Positions 8,192 to 16,365 of a stretch of 64,000 bases of DNA are shown piece after piece. How positions within the stretch are numbered: position 1 is the stretch's first letter; each line of letters starts with the position of its first letter. Made by a program: the position numbers and the translations under genes. The stretch lies in NCBI GenBank assembly GCA_900770395.1, contig CAAGKM010000004.1, forward strand, positions 143,532 through 207,531, written 5' to 3'. The notes below the pieces were generated by a model, which had not been told where the DNA came from, searched no databases, and saw only the letters and a program-made list of their open reading frames with translations. This stretch comes from an uncultured Prevotella sp. GTDB taxonomy: Bacteria > Bacteroidota > Bacteroidia > Bacteroidales > Bacteroidaceae.

Positions 8192-8833
8192 CTAAAACTG
8201 ATTAACATTTTTTTTATTAAGACAGTAAATCTCCTTCTGCAAGAGGTCGAGGAAACGGGCGGCATGGGCACCATCCATTTGAGTGTGATGGAACTGGAAT
8301 GACACGGTAAGCAATGTCTTGAACCAGCTTCTGCGGTAGCGTCCCCATATCATAAACGGATTGTTGAATATGCCGCTATACATTCCCAAGGCTCCGTCGA
8401 TTTCGTATTGAGCCAATGCCGACGTGCCGATTACCATGCTGTCGGTAATGTCATGATTCTCGCATGACTCGGCTATCTGTCGCGTCAGACGTAGATAACT
8501 GCGGTTGAACTCTGCCATATCGTGGGAAAATGGAATGTCACAAGAGCTGACCTCCCCCATCTTGTTGGCAACAATGGTATTTATGGCTATCGAATCATAG
8601 CGAATAAGCCTGCCGCCAACGGGCAACATATAGAACTCTTTCACCTGACTGGCTGCCCTGCCTATGCACCAGCACATCAGCATGTTAAACTTCATGCCGC
8701 TTTTTTTACTCAGTTTCCGCAAATTACTCACATCAATGGTTCTAAACAGCGTCACCATTGGCATCGGGGCTTTCATCCACATCTCAAAAGCGTAGGCGCG
8801 GGTTGTTTCCGCAGGATTAACTTCTTGCATCAT
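8192..8833 (-). CDS. Chloramphenicol acetyltransferase-like protein
   Basis: About 213 aa, CAT family (trimeric acetyl-CoA-dependent O-acetyltransferases). The catalytic motif near the C-terminus is FHHTQMDGAHAARFL, matching HHxxxDG with the catalytic His. The mid-region also follows the CAT fold (FNMLMCWCIGRA, FNNPFMIWGRY). Start is taken as ATG at 8833 (or 8830) because the longer reading begins with a TTG inside the -7 box. Whether it uses chloramphenicol or another hydroxyl acceptor cannot be decided here; Bacteroidetes carry many uncharacterised relatives. Confidence 0.82.
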   Translation of the reverse strand: MMQEVNPAETTRAYAFEMWMKAPMPMVTLFRTIDVSNLRKLSKKSGMKFNMLMCWCIGRAASQVKEFYMLPVGGRLIRYDSIAINTIVANKMGEVSSCDIPFSHDMAEFNRSYLRLTRQIAESCENHDITDSMVIGTSALAQYEIDGALGMYSGIFNNPFMIWGRYRRSWFKTLLTVSFQFHHTQMDGAHAARFLDLLQKEIYCLNKKNVNQF

Positions 8834-8845
8834 CTTTTTTTGATG

Positions 8846-8853
8846 CAAAGTTA
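8846..8853 (-). promoter_or_regulatory. Promoter -7 box of CAT-like gene
   Basis: TAACTTTG on the minus strand. With the expected start site about 7 nt downstream, the mRNA would have an extremely short leader before the ATG at 8833. Confidence 0.55.
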
Positions 8854-8891
8854 CGCTATTGTTTTTATTTGTGATAGAAGAAAAGGGACAT

Positions 8892-9674
8892 TCACGCAGG
8901 ACAGGTGAACAAATCGGAATATGGCACGCAATGCTCAGACAGCGACTTGGGCGTATGTCCGCTCATTGCCTTGAAGTCGCGAATGAAATGCGACTGGTCC
9001 GCATAGCCGCAGTGATGGGCGATGTAGGAATAATCACGCGAACCGCACTGCAGCATCCTCATTGCCTTCTGAAACCTTACCACACGGGCATATTCCTTCG
9101 GATTCATGCCCACCTGCTCACGAAACACACGCTCATACTGTTTTCTGCTCAAACAGGCATTGTCGGCAAGAACATTTACCGAGACGGACGGCATGCGCAT
9201 AAGCTTTCCTATAGAACTGCCTATTCTCCGCATATTCAGTGTAGGACTTACCCTTGTCAGCAGCCACTTCTCAAGTATGCCGACAGACTCGCCGCTGCTT
9301 GGGGTGTCGAATATCATTTCGGCAACGTCGTTAAGCTGCCGGTTCTCTATATCATAGCCCGAAATCTCCTGATTGTAAAAAGCTGACGACGGCGTGCCGA
9401 TGAACATCCCGACGGTATGCGGATAGAACACCGCCACTATCATGTCCAGGTTTCCGTCAGACTGAATATGCGCCGGAAAATTCACCTGTCCGCTTATGGT
9501 AAATGCGTTCTGGGAGGCAGCAAGCTCAGGGATATACAGCGGCGACTTGCGGTGGAATATAATCTGAGGACAGCCTATGGGAAATGTCAGGATGCTGAAA
9601 GGCTCGTCGCTCTCCAGCATCCAGTAATAGCGCACATACGGGCGCAGTTCCTCTCGCGGCAGGATAATCTTCAT
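8892..9674 (-). CDS. AraC-family transcriptional regulator with DUF6597-like N-terminus
   Basis: 260 aa. The N-terminal domain starts with the LRPYVRYYWMLE pattern typical of DUF6597-type sensor domains; the C-terminal AraC DNA-binding domain has VNVLADNACLSRKQYERVFREQVGMNPKEYAR and a second helix-turn-helix YIAHHCGYADQSHFIRDFKAMSG. It lies downstream of the hydrolase genes on the same strand and may be co-transcribed with them. The ligand is unknown. Confidence 0.88.
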   Translation of the reverse strand: MKIILPREELRPYVRYYWMLESDEPFSILTFPIGCPQIIFHRKSPLYIPELAASQNAFTISGQVNFPAHIQSDGNLDMIVAVFYPHTVGMFIGTPSSAFYNQEISGYDIENRQLNDVAEMIFDTPSSGESVGILEKWLLTRVSPTLNMRRIGSSIGKLMRMPSVSVNVLADNACLSRKQYERVFREQVGMNPKEYARVVRFQKAMRMLQCGSRDYSYIAHHCGYADQSHFIRDFKAMSGHTPKSLSEHCVPYSDLFTCPA

Positions 9675-9689
9675 GAAAATACGCCTCCT

Positions 9690-9797
9690 TCAGAATATCT
9701 TATTGTTACTCAAATATCTGCTTATTCCCATTGCCGTCCACCCGATAATCAGATAGACCGTGGCATATATTATAAACCACACTTCCCTGATGTAGGA
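9690..9797 (-). other. Short hydrophobic reading frame after the hydrolase stop
   Basis: Directly after the TAA of the metallo-hydrolase gene, the same frame stays open for 35 codons and encodes a peptide whose middle (VWFIIYATVYLIIGW) looks like a transmembrane helix, ending KIF-stop. There is no ATG; a GTG exists at the sixth codon but no ribosome site is evident. It may be the decayed C-terminus of a membrane protein or a small membrane peptide. Confidence 0.35.
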
Positions 9798-10679
9798 TTA
9801 CTCTATGGTTTTCCATAACAGCATAGAATTATCAACACTATAATCAATCACGCCACGGTCTTTCATCCACGACAGATAAGACCTGACCGTGGAGCCTACC
9901 AACACATATTGCTCAATCGTCATTGTCAAGCCGAACGTCCTGAACACTTCAGTGATAATGTCGTCTGCGGTTTGGGGCGTTTTACATATTGATTTTATTT
10001 TCTGCTCAATGTCGAGGACTTGCCTGCGGTTTATCTCCGTCAGTTCTCTTACGTCATGGCAGGGGTCGGCATGTGACGGAACAAAGATGTCAGCCTTCAG
10101 CATTTCAACTTTTGTCAGAGTATCAAGATATGCGGCAACATCATAGATAAACGTCACTCCGTATTTCGACAGAGTGGCGGCACTGCTGACGCAATCGGCA
10201 AGAAACACCGTATTGTCGGGCGTCCGGAATCCAACCATGTCAAAGGAATGCCCCGGCAGGGGAATTATCTCTACCTCACCTGGAAAATCGGGCGATGATA
10301 AATCGGTGACCACCGACTCCTTCGCCATCAGAAACTTATTCCGCAAACTCTTGCACGGATAGCCGCCATACAGCAATGACGGTTCAAGAACTGTATGACG
10401 GGTGAAATCAGCCTCAACGCCTGAACAGAACACTTTGCAGCCGATTTTGTTCTGAATATACACATTGCCGCCCACATGGTCAGCGTGCGAGTGGGTGTTG
10501 AGAATGCCTTTTATCGTCCATCCTTTAGCATCTGCTATTTTCAGCACCTTCTTCGCCGCTTCCTTGTCGTTGCCGCTGTCTATGAGATACACCTCATGCT
10601 CCGACCTGACATACACGCCAATCTTTGCCGGACAATTTATATAATAGCTCTGTGAGCCTACTTGCTGGAGTTCATACAT
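9798..10679 (-). CDS. MBL-fold metallo-hydrolase
   Basis: 293 aa cytoplasmic hydrolase of the metallo-beta-lactamase superfamily. The zinc-binding motif HSHADH is at about residues 63-68, with further metal ligands in PLPGHS, LADC and PSHADP. A C-terminal helical extension of about 90 aa (from DVRELTEINRRQ) resembles that of LACTB2/RNase-like and other MBL hydrolases. Its start overlaps the esterase gene by 22 bp, indicating co-translation. It should not be read as a carbapenemase, since there is no signal peptide and the pattern is of general MBL hydrolases. Confidence 0.88.
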   Translation of the reverse strand: MYELQQVGSQSYYINCPAKIGVYVRSEHEVYLIDSGNDKEAAKKVLKIADAKGWTIKGILNTHSHADHVGGNVYIQNKIGCKVFCSGVEADFTRHTVLEPSLLYGGYPCKSLRNKFLMAKESVVTDLSSPDFPGEVEIIPLPGHSFDMVGFRTPDNTVFLADCVSSAATLSKYGVTFIYDVAAYLDTLTKVEMLKADIFVPSHADPCHDVRELTEINRRQVLDIEQKIKSICKTPQTADDIITEVFRTFGLTMTIEQYVLVGSTVRSYLSWMKDRGVIDYSVDNSMLLWKTIE

Positions 10680-11458
10680 ATTCTGTTTCCGTAAAAGATT
10701 AAATATTTCCGAATGTTGTCTTTGATGTATTGAAGATTATGATGTCCCGGGAATATATGGTGCTCAACACCGATTCCGTGTGCTTTCAATCTTCCGGATA
10801 GGGATTCAACAGCGTTGTAGAAACCGCCTTCATCTTCGTCACCTGCATCAAGATACCACAGCTGCTTCTGGTGTTGTTCTTCAAAGCCATCAAACTCCAG
10901 CGGATTGTTTTTGTGAAAGCCGCTTTCATCTCCATAATAGGGAATATCCGCTGCATCAAATTCCGTTTCAACAGCCGGCATGTGTCCTCCTATGCGTGAA
11001 AACAATATGGAATATTCCAATCCGTAATGTGCGGCAGCAAAACCACCCGCCGATGCACCACCTATAAATCTATGATTTCCATTGGGGATAGTTTTAAAAT
11101 GACGGTCTATGTACGGGACAACCTCCTGAATGAAATAGTCCTCATACCTTCCCATATCTATCTTCATTCCATTTGAAACCTCCTGATGCGAGATGGCTGC
11201 CGTATTCAATCCCCTGCTGTTATCCATTCTCGGGCAAACAATCATTATCGGACTTATCTGCCCCAAAGCTATAAGTTCATCTGCAGCAGATTTAATATCA
11301 AGCTCGTCAATTATACTTTCATTTCCGCTTCTTCCATGCAGAAAATAGAGAACCGGAAAACTCTGTTCTCCGTCATATCCGTCGGGCAAGTAAATGGAAA
11401 AGGCCATCTGCTTATCCAGCACGTCACTATGCATGTCGATATATTGAACCCTGCTCAT
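10658..11458 (-). CDS. Esterase D-like alpha/beta hydrolase
   Basis: 266 aa, putative esterase family. The nucleophile elbow is GGASAGGFAA (GxSxG), the oxyanion region is LYFLHGRSG, and the likely catalytic His lies in IFPGHHNLQYIKDN near the C-terminus. There is no signal peptide. It is first in a small operon (esterase, MBL hydrolase, perhaps the AraC gene) behind a -7 box at 11538-11545. The substrate is unknown. Confidence 0.88.
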   Translation of the reverse strand: MSRVQYIDMHSDVLDKQMAFSIYLPDGYDGEQSFPVLYFLHGRSGNESIIDELDIKSAADELIALGQISPIMIVCPRMDNSRGLNTAAISHQEVSNGMKIDMGRYEDYFIQEVVPYIDRHFKTIPNGNHRFIGGASAGGFAAAHYGLEYSILFSRIGGHMPAVETEFDAADIPYYGDESGFHKNNPLEFDGFEEQHQKQLWYLDAGDEDEGGFYNAVESLSGRLKAHGIGVEHHIFPGHHNLQYIKDNIRKYLIFYGNRICMNSSK

Positions 11459-11537
11459 GATTTATTGTTGTTGCGTTTTATTTTATTGATAAATTTCGTT
11501 GCCGTAATGTCCAGCAATAACATTATGTATTTTGCTG

Positions 11538-11545
11538 CAAATTTA
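11538..11545 (-). promoter_or_regulatory. Promoter -7 box of esterase operon
   Basis: TAAATTTG on the minus strand, giving a leader of about 70 nt. Confidence 0.55.
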
Positions 11546-11583
11546 CAGTTTTTGCTCTAAACAAACAAGAAAATCCACATAAA

Positions 11584-11748
11584 TTTACACTTTTCCAATG
11601 GATTTTACCCCTATTCTTTACACTTTTCCAAGATTTAGGTATATTAAAATTAGATATAAAATCCAAGAAAAGTGGAAAATTATTCAATGCAACTGAAGAA
11701 ATTTCCAGTAAATTCTTCAACGCCACTGAAGAATTTTCCACTTTTTCT
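11584..11748. repeat. 33-bp periodic intergenic array
   Basis: TTTACACTTTTCCAA recurs at 11584 and 11617; TTCAATGCAACTGAAGAA and TTCAACGCCACTGAAGAA follow at 11683 and 11716. All starts are spaced by 33 bp or 66 bp. GTGGAAAATTATTC (about 11672) and GAAGAATTTTCCAC (about 11729) form an inverted pair. On the minus strand the frame is open as an 11-residue repeat (NSSVALKNLL-like), but no start signal makes it a convincing gene. The rest of 11459-11947 shows nothing else except one more TACACTTTT near 11900. Confidence 0.7.
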
Positions 11749-11947
11749 TCTTTTTCTCGGATAATTCACTATCCAAGGTAAAAATGACAAAACGTGCTAT
11801 TCGTTGCACATTCGCAGAATCTCTATCCATAACATTGTGTTTTAGGTTGAAAATTTACGACTTTAAGTTTAAACAAATAAGGGAGACCATAGATACCTAC
11901 ACTTTTCTATAAGGTGGAATATGGTGTATTTTGCCAAACACTATTTA

Positions 11948-12589
11948 TTAATTATTGGTTCCAAATACTTTACTGACAAATTTATATGCCCTTCTTTCAC
12001 CTGTTTCGGGATGTATCCAGTCGGCATCCTTGGGAATTGATATGACAATGATTGCGTTTTTATAACAGATGGTTTCTTCATCAATTTTATCATAGAAATC
12101 TTGGTCTGTCAACGATACCCCTTTCATAGGATAACGCAAACCAGCCCATGTGAAGTCTATTTTAGCTTTACCATAATCGTTTTTATAAAGTTTGACATCA
12201 GAAACGAACAAGATAGACTCTGATGGTTGTGTTACATTTTCCAGCTCATCCTCCTTCAAGAAAGAATAACCGTTGTTCCAAAAGCCATGATAGCCATATT
12301 CCTTATAAGCTTGCACAACCCTTTCAATGGATTCCATACCGATTTTCCTACAAGAATGATTGTCTATCACCCAGTTTTCTCTTTGTTTACCTTGTGGCGC
12401 TGGGTGACCGTCAAACTCTATCACGTCAAGTGGTTTTGCAAAATCAATCTCATATCCTTGCACGGCACCAGACCGCCCATCGTCTCGTACTATGCGAATC
12501 CATTCTTTCGGATTGTCCAAGTCTATACCTCCTGGGCATAGACCTCCGTTTTTACAACTGACAGCAAGAAGAAAGACACGTTTTCTCAT
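11948..12589 (-). CDS. Dual-OB-domain-like protein (DuOB)
   Basis: 213 aa, no signal peptide or membrane segment. The start (RVFLLAVSCKNGGLCPGGID) and the body with IRIV, GYEIDFAKPLDVIEF and a C-terminal AYKFVSKVF resemble proteins annotated as dual OB domain-containing, often found beside DUF488 genes (recollection, not searched). OB folds commonly bind nucleic acid or nucleotides, but no catalytic motif is visible. It is last in the four-gene operon; its ATG overlaps the preceding stop as TAATG. Confidence 0.6.
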   Translation of the reverse strand: MRKRVFLLAVSCKNGGLCPGGIDLDNPKEWIRIVRDDGRSGAVQGYEIDFAKPLDVIEFDGHPAPQGKQRENWVIDNHSCRKIGMESIERVVQAYKEYGYHGFWNNGYSFLKEDELENVTQPSESILFVSDVKLYKNDYGKAKIDFTWAGLRYPMKGVSLTDQDFYDKIDEETICYKNAIIVISIPKDADWIHPETGERRAYKFVSKVFGTNN

Positions 12590-13053
12590 TATAGATTTCC
12601 TCCGAATTTAATTTGGTTTTCGTATTTTTCAAGAAGCATATCACTGAGAACTCTTCTATGGCATTTTTCGTTTGTTGGCTCAGAGCACAGCAATACAACA
12701 TTTTCATACTTTCCGAACTCTTCAGTGAAGTTGGAAATATTGGACTTTGTCTCAAGTTGTTTTCTATATGCCACCTCGAATAATTTATAATCTCTACTCA
12801 TAGGATGAGACTTGTCCCTGACCTCTTTCAGCAGTTCTTTGGTTGGTGCTAAGTCTATACGATGTTTGTACTTACATCCATTTGACAATTCTGAAAGAAA
12901 AAACGGGAGATCTTTCTCAAAAGCAAAACGTGATAGCTGACCATTAGGATTGAGACGTACATCCACAAGGCAATCTATATTGTTTGCCTTGATGATTCCA
13001 AAAAACTCTTTTGCTGTTTTTTGTGTGAAGCCAATGTTAAATAATTTAATCAT
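12589..13053 (-). CDS. DUF488 domain protein (short paralogue)
   Basis: About 154 aa from the ATG at 13053 (IKLFNIGFTQKTAKEFF). DUF488 hallmarks are the early CLVDVRLNP strand and the late CSEPTNEKCHRRVL motif with Cys and His. The start overlaps the preceding gene's stop by 8 bp (ATGATTAA), so the two are translationally coupled. DUF488 proteins have no firmly established activity; the conserved Arg/Cys/His residues suggest a nucleotide or nucleic-acid role. The start at 13053 is chosen because the extended frame reads through the neighbouring gene. Confidence 0.8.
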   Translation of the reverse strand: MIKLFNIGFTQKTAKEFFGIIKANNIDCLVDVRLNPNGQLSRFAFEKDLPFFLSELSNGCKYKHRIDLAPTKELLKEVRDKSHPMSRDYKLFEVAYRKQLETKSNISNFTEEFGKYENVVLLCSEPTNEKCHRRVLSDMLLEKYENQIKFGGNL

Positions 13054-13822
13054 AGTTTTCGTTTTTATTATAGTTAAACCTTTTCCATCCGTGTAAAAGA
13101 TTCCAATACCTGTCGCAAAGGTTATTGATTTTCTCTTGCTCTGTTTCTCCGAAATAATTGTCAAGAATCTCATCTTTGAACATCGGATTCAACACCTCTT
13201 TCTCTTCACAAACGAAATTCTCAAGTTGCTTATCCAAATCAAAATTCGACATATATCCGATTTCTCCTTCAGATTCGACGATATGCCTTACTTCAAGCCA
13301 ATCACCGCATCTCTGTTCAAGTGCCTTGCTCACCAAGAAATATCGATGACAATCCATTGGTTTCTTTTCGCTGCACATCAAGCACAAAGTATAATTTTTG
13401 TCATAGGCATCTTCAATGCGTTTTAATCCACTTACAAAATGCTCATCATGCCTGAATTTACTAAAATCAACTATCTCATCAGAACCAAGCAATTCTGTTT
13501 TTTCTGGACGATAACTTTTTGCAATAGGAAAAATCTCTTGTTCAAAGAATATGTCAGATGCCTTAGAAAAAACATCTTGATGGCCATTAGCTTTTGCACC
13601 AATTTCCGGCATATTCATATATGATATGCCTAATTCCATTCCTGCAATCTTCATGTTGTCAGCATTACATTGTGGATATTGTTTGGAGAATGGAACAGAA
13701 CGTACATCTACTAAAAAATTTATATTATATTTCTTTAATACCTCAAACATATTTTCGATGTTTATAGTATTACCTTGTTGAAACAGTGTGTACCCAACTG
13801 TATATATGTATTTTTTATCCAT
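13046..13822 (-). CDS. DUF488 domain protein (long paralogue)
   Basis: 258 aa. It begins IYTVGYTLFQQGN and has FLVDVRSVPFSKQYPQCN and CLMCSEKKPMDCHRYFLV, the diagnostic DUF488 motifs. It is longer than the downstream paralogue by an insert and a C-terminal tail rich in acidic residues. Its ATG overlaps the stop of the HAD gene by 8 bp (ATGGATAA). Two divergent DUF488 copies in one operon imply different roles, or a heterodimer (inference). Confidence 0.82.
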   Translation of the reverse strand: MDKKYIYTVGYTLFQQGNTINIENMFEVLKKYNINFLVDVRSVPFSKQYPQCNADNMKIAGMELGISYMNMPEIGAKANGHQDVFSKASDIFFEQEIFPIAKSYRPEKTELLGSDEIVDFSKFRHDEHFVSGLKRIEDAYDKNYTLCLMCSEKKPMDCHRYFLVSKALEQRCGDWLEVRHIVESEGEIGYMSNFDLDKQLENFVCEEKEVLNPMFKDEILDNYFGETEQEKINNLCDRYWNLLHGWKRFNYNKNENYD

Positions 13823-15221
13823 TGTAATATTTTTTTAAATTTGTATTAAACTGCATGTCATGTAACGACTGATTGTTTAAAATGAAGCATATATTTCCAT
13901 CTTCACTATTTCTTATAAAGCTTTTTTTATATTTTTCTATCAATGCAACAGCTTTTCCATTAACCCCAGTATCATTGAACGTAAACGTTACTGACCGCCT
14001 GTCCGATAAAGTCGATAAATATATCAAGATATATTCTTCAAGTCCAATTTCAAAGTATCTACAACTGATAGCCCAGTTTAAAACATGGATATTTTGTTCG
14101 TTCTCCGTGTAAGTTACCGCGGAACATATACCTAAGTTTTCACCATTATCTCTATATATTTCAAAGATTAAAGATTTGCATTCCTCGTAAGTTTCTTTTT
14201 TCTCGGCAAACTTGAATTGATTTGACTTTGCATAAAGGCGTATAGCTTCTACATTGTTAGTGTCGTCACGAACCTTAACAAATAGTTGTGGAAGATAATT
14301 TTTTTCACGTTCTTGTTGTAAAACTTCATATAATCGTTTACGATTCCTTGACTTCAATGAAAGTTCAAATCTGTCAAAGACGCAGCATATCATAAGCAAA
14401 GTCAGTAGTTCATCATGACTTTTCCAATCAGGCACAAATACCTCAGGTAGATTCTGTCTGACTTCGTCACGAACTAATTGGTTATCGTCAATAAAGACGC
14501 AGGCATTTGTTAATATTGATAGTTTTTGAGCAATAGCTTTAATATTCTTGCTTTTATCGTTATAATTGGCAACAATGTAGTCTATCTGATCTTTTAGAGG
14601 AAATTCACTTTTATTAAGTTTATCTATAGCTGACCGAACTGCCTCAATGTCATTACGTGAACATACAGCTACATATAGACCAAGTTCTTTAGCCATTACT
14701 TGTATGAAGCGCATAAATGTGACAAATGGTACGGCATCTTTTGTACGGAGGTTTTGTTTAATGATATTAATGCCATCTTCTGCGAGAGTTCCTTTCCATA
14801 AAGTATCGTCAAGGTCGAGGATTATAGCCTTATACATAATTTTGTACTTACATATAATCCGCGAAATAATTTGCATAACTAATATTCCAACAATAGTAAC
14901 ACCTGTTTTGCTTGATAAATATATAGTTGAAATCAAGTTTTCTATTCTATATTCAAACTTCTCTTTTTCATTTCCTTCACTAATATATTCTACTTGAATC
15001 TCGTCTATAGTATCTTGTCCCTTAGAAAGGGTCACATTAAAACCATACATTTGTAACTTGTGAAGAAGAAGTGACACATCATGGTCGTTTACAGTAATGA
15101 AATCCACAAGTCCACTAATATAAACCATGTAATAACTCGTGATGAAACCACGAAACGGTTTAATATAGCAGTTAATGTAAGTGTCTATGTATTTATCAAC
15201 TGGTGACTCTATTTTTGCCAT
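13815..15221 (-). CDS. FkbH-like HAD-IIIC family protein with extra N-terminal domain
   Basis: 468 aa from ATG 15221 (AKIESPVDKYID). An N-terminal region of about 130 aa of unknown type, with a hydrophobic stretch TGVTIVGILVMQIISRIIC just before the HAD domain, is followed by HAD motif I DLDDTLWKGTLAEDG (nucleophile Asp near residue 136), VCSRND and FIDDN. The C-terminal half resembles the GNAT-like tail of FkbH proteins (NWAISCRYFEIGLEEYIL). FkbH proteins usually act in polyketide synthesis, but no such genes are here. First of four overlapping genes. Confidence 0.75.
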   Translation of the reverse strand: MAKIESPVDKYIDTYINCYIKPFRGFITSYYMVYISGLVDFITVNDHDVSLLLHKLQMYGFNVTLSKGQDTIDEIQVEYISEGNEKEKFEYRIENLISTIYLSSKTGVTIVGILVMQIISRIICKYKIMYKAIILDLDDTLWKGTLAEDGINIIKQNLRTKDAVPFVTFMRFIQVMAKELGLYVAVCSRNDIEAVRSAIDKLNKSEFPLKDQIDYIVANYNDKSKNIKAIAQKLSILTNACVFIDDNQLVRDEVRQNLPEVFVPDWKSHDELLTLLMICCVFDRFELSLKSRNRKRLYEVLQQEREKNYLPQLFVKVRDDTNNVEAIRLYAKSNQFKFAEKKETYEECKSLIFEIYRDNGENLGICSAVTYTENEQNIHVLNWAISCRYFEIGLEEYILIYLSTLSDRRSVTFTFNDTGVNGKAVALIEKYKKSFIRNSEDGNICFILNNQSLHDMQFNTNLKKYYNG

Positions 15222-15378
15222 AATCAAAATATCGTCCTCCCAATTCCTTGAAGACTTCATGTTTGTTATTAAATGCAGAAGCGTGGAACTGTATGCCACG
15301 TCTTAAAGTGAAGGTGGTAGGAAAACCTTTGTGAACAGATGTGGAAATAACAGCCCCACGCATATACGTGGAGACCAT
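15196..15378 (-). CDS. Possible 60-aa leader ORF of the DUF488/HAD operon
   Basis: An ORF starting VSTYMRGAVIST and ending FDYGKNRVTS lies inside the leader and overlaps the HAD gene start by 26 bp, so it could couple translation. No family is recognised. It may equally be a chance frame in a structured leader. Confidence 0.3.
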   Translation of the reverse strand: MVSTYMRGAVISTSVHKGFPTTFTLRRGIQFHASAFNNKHEVFKELGGRYFDYGKNRVTS

Positions 15379-15489
15379 TACGCCATCTCTTGTTCACTAG
15401 TGATTAAGTTTCCTACGCTTTTCACTTACAAGATGAAGACATAACGCCTCTTTTTACCAACGATGTTTTAGGACTAGGTTACCCCAATC
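15222..15489 (-). promoter_or_regulatory. Long, possibly structured 5' leader
   Basis: About 268 nt lie between the expected transcription start and the HAD ATG. CCACG-TATATG-CGTGG forms a small hairpin, and a further CGTGG/CCACG pair follows near 15290, so alternative pairings are possible. CACTAGTG is palindromic. No known riboswitch class is recognised. Confidence 0.4.
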
Positions 15490-15495
15490 CGCCTG

Positions 15496-15503
15496 CAAAA
15501 ATA
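15496..15503 (-). promoter_or_regulatory. Promoter -7 box of the HAD-DUF488-DuOB operon
   Basis: TATTTTTG on the minus strand matches TAnnTTTG. Confidence 0.5.
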
Positions 15504-15727
15504 CGAATTTTATTTGAGAAAAATGCATGTTGCCTCAAAAAAGTGCATAATGTCAGTGCTTTTCGTCATTTGCGAGGTCTTAAACACGCCTATAGATATG
15601 TTTTGCAAGCTCAAATATTGCAAAGAATGTTTTGTGTACGTTCAGCAGAGCACCAAAGAAAACAAAGCCATTATTATTAAAAATGAGACATTCCATTTTA
15701 GAAAATCCTTTAAAGCCGTCATAATTC

Positions 15728-15813
15728 TATAAATATAAGTTTTAGCTATATAAACAAAAGTTTTAGCCACATAAATACAGCTTTTAGTTATGTAGCTAAA
15801 ACTTATATTTATA
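15728..15813. repeat. 21-bp tandem units inside a 21-bp perfect inverted repeat
   Basis: Units starting AAGTTTTAGC lie at 15737 and 15758, with a third variant (AGCTTTTAG) at 15779, an exact 21-bp period. The arms 15728-15748 and 15793-15813 are perfect reverse complements around a 44-base loop. The remainder of 15504-15872 holds no supported gene; a weak 72-aa frame at 15514-15732 is not convincing. Confidence 0.75.
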
Positions 15814-15872
15814 AAACTTTTTATTTAAGCATAAACTTTTTATTTACCCTTTTTCCTTATTATTTTTCCTTC

Positions 15873-16361
15873 CTAAAGAATTTGTAACGCAATGGCTGCA
15901 CATGCCTCAGCATCCGCCAAGGCGTGGTGATGACTCTTTAAGTCATATCCGCATCGTGCAGCTGCCACGTCAAGGGTGTTAGACTCTCCGCGCCAACGCC
16001 TGCGTGAGGCAACGCAAGTGCAATGAAACTCATAGTCGGGATAGTCCATCTGATAGACACGGAACACGGCTTTTAGACAGCTCTCGTCAAAAGCCTTGTT
16101 GTGGGCAACCAGTGGAAGTCCTTCAATCTTTGGCTCTATCTGCCTCCATACCTCGGGGAATACCGGAGCATTCTCTGTGTCAGCGGCACAAAGACCATGT
16201 ACCCTACTGCACCAATAGTTGTAATACTCAGGCTCAGGTTTTATGAGGGAGTAGAACCTATCCACAATCTCACCGCCACGAACAATCACTAAACCTACAG
16301 AGCAAACCGATGAACGCTCATTGTTGGCTGTCTCGAAATCTATTGCTGCGAAGTCTTGCAT
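15873..16361 (-). CDS. DEDDh 3'-5' exonuclease (DnaQ/exonuclease domain)
   Basis: About 162 aa from ATG 16361. Exo I motif is AIDFETAN (Asp, Glu), Exo II is PLVAHNKAFDESCL, and Exo III is HHALADAEACA with the His of the DEDDh class. A single domain with no polymerase link, so it is a stand-alone exonuclease resembling DnaQ epsilon or RNase T-like proteins. An upstream ATG at 16379 would overlap the preceding gene by 14 bp and is less likely. Last gene of the accessory run. Confidence 0.88.
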   Translation of the reverse strand: MQDFAAIDFETANNERSSVCSVGLVIVRGGEIVDRFYSLIKPEPEYYNYWCSRVHGLCAADTENAPVFPEVWRQIEPKIEGLPLVAHNKAFDESCLKAVFRVYQMDYPDYEFHCTCVASRRRWRGESNTLDVAAARCGYDLKSHHHALADAEACAAIALQIL

Positions 16362-16365
16362 ATTA

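Noticed and set aside
9798..10679. Class B carbapenemase
   Set aside because: No signal peptide, and the motif pattern is of general MBL-fold hydrolases.
11523..11741. 72-aa minus-strand frame with an NSSVALKN repeat
   Set aside because: The open frame follows from the 33-bp array; no start signal or conserved family is evident.
15514..15732. 72-aa plus-strand frame with several Cys
   Set aside because: No promoter or ribosome site, no recognised family, and it runs into the repeat element.
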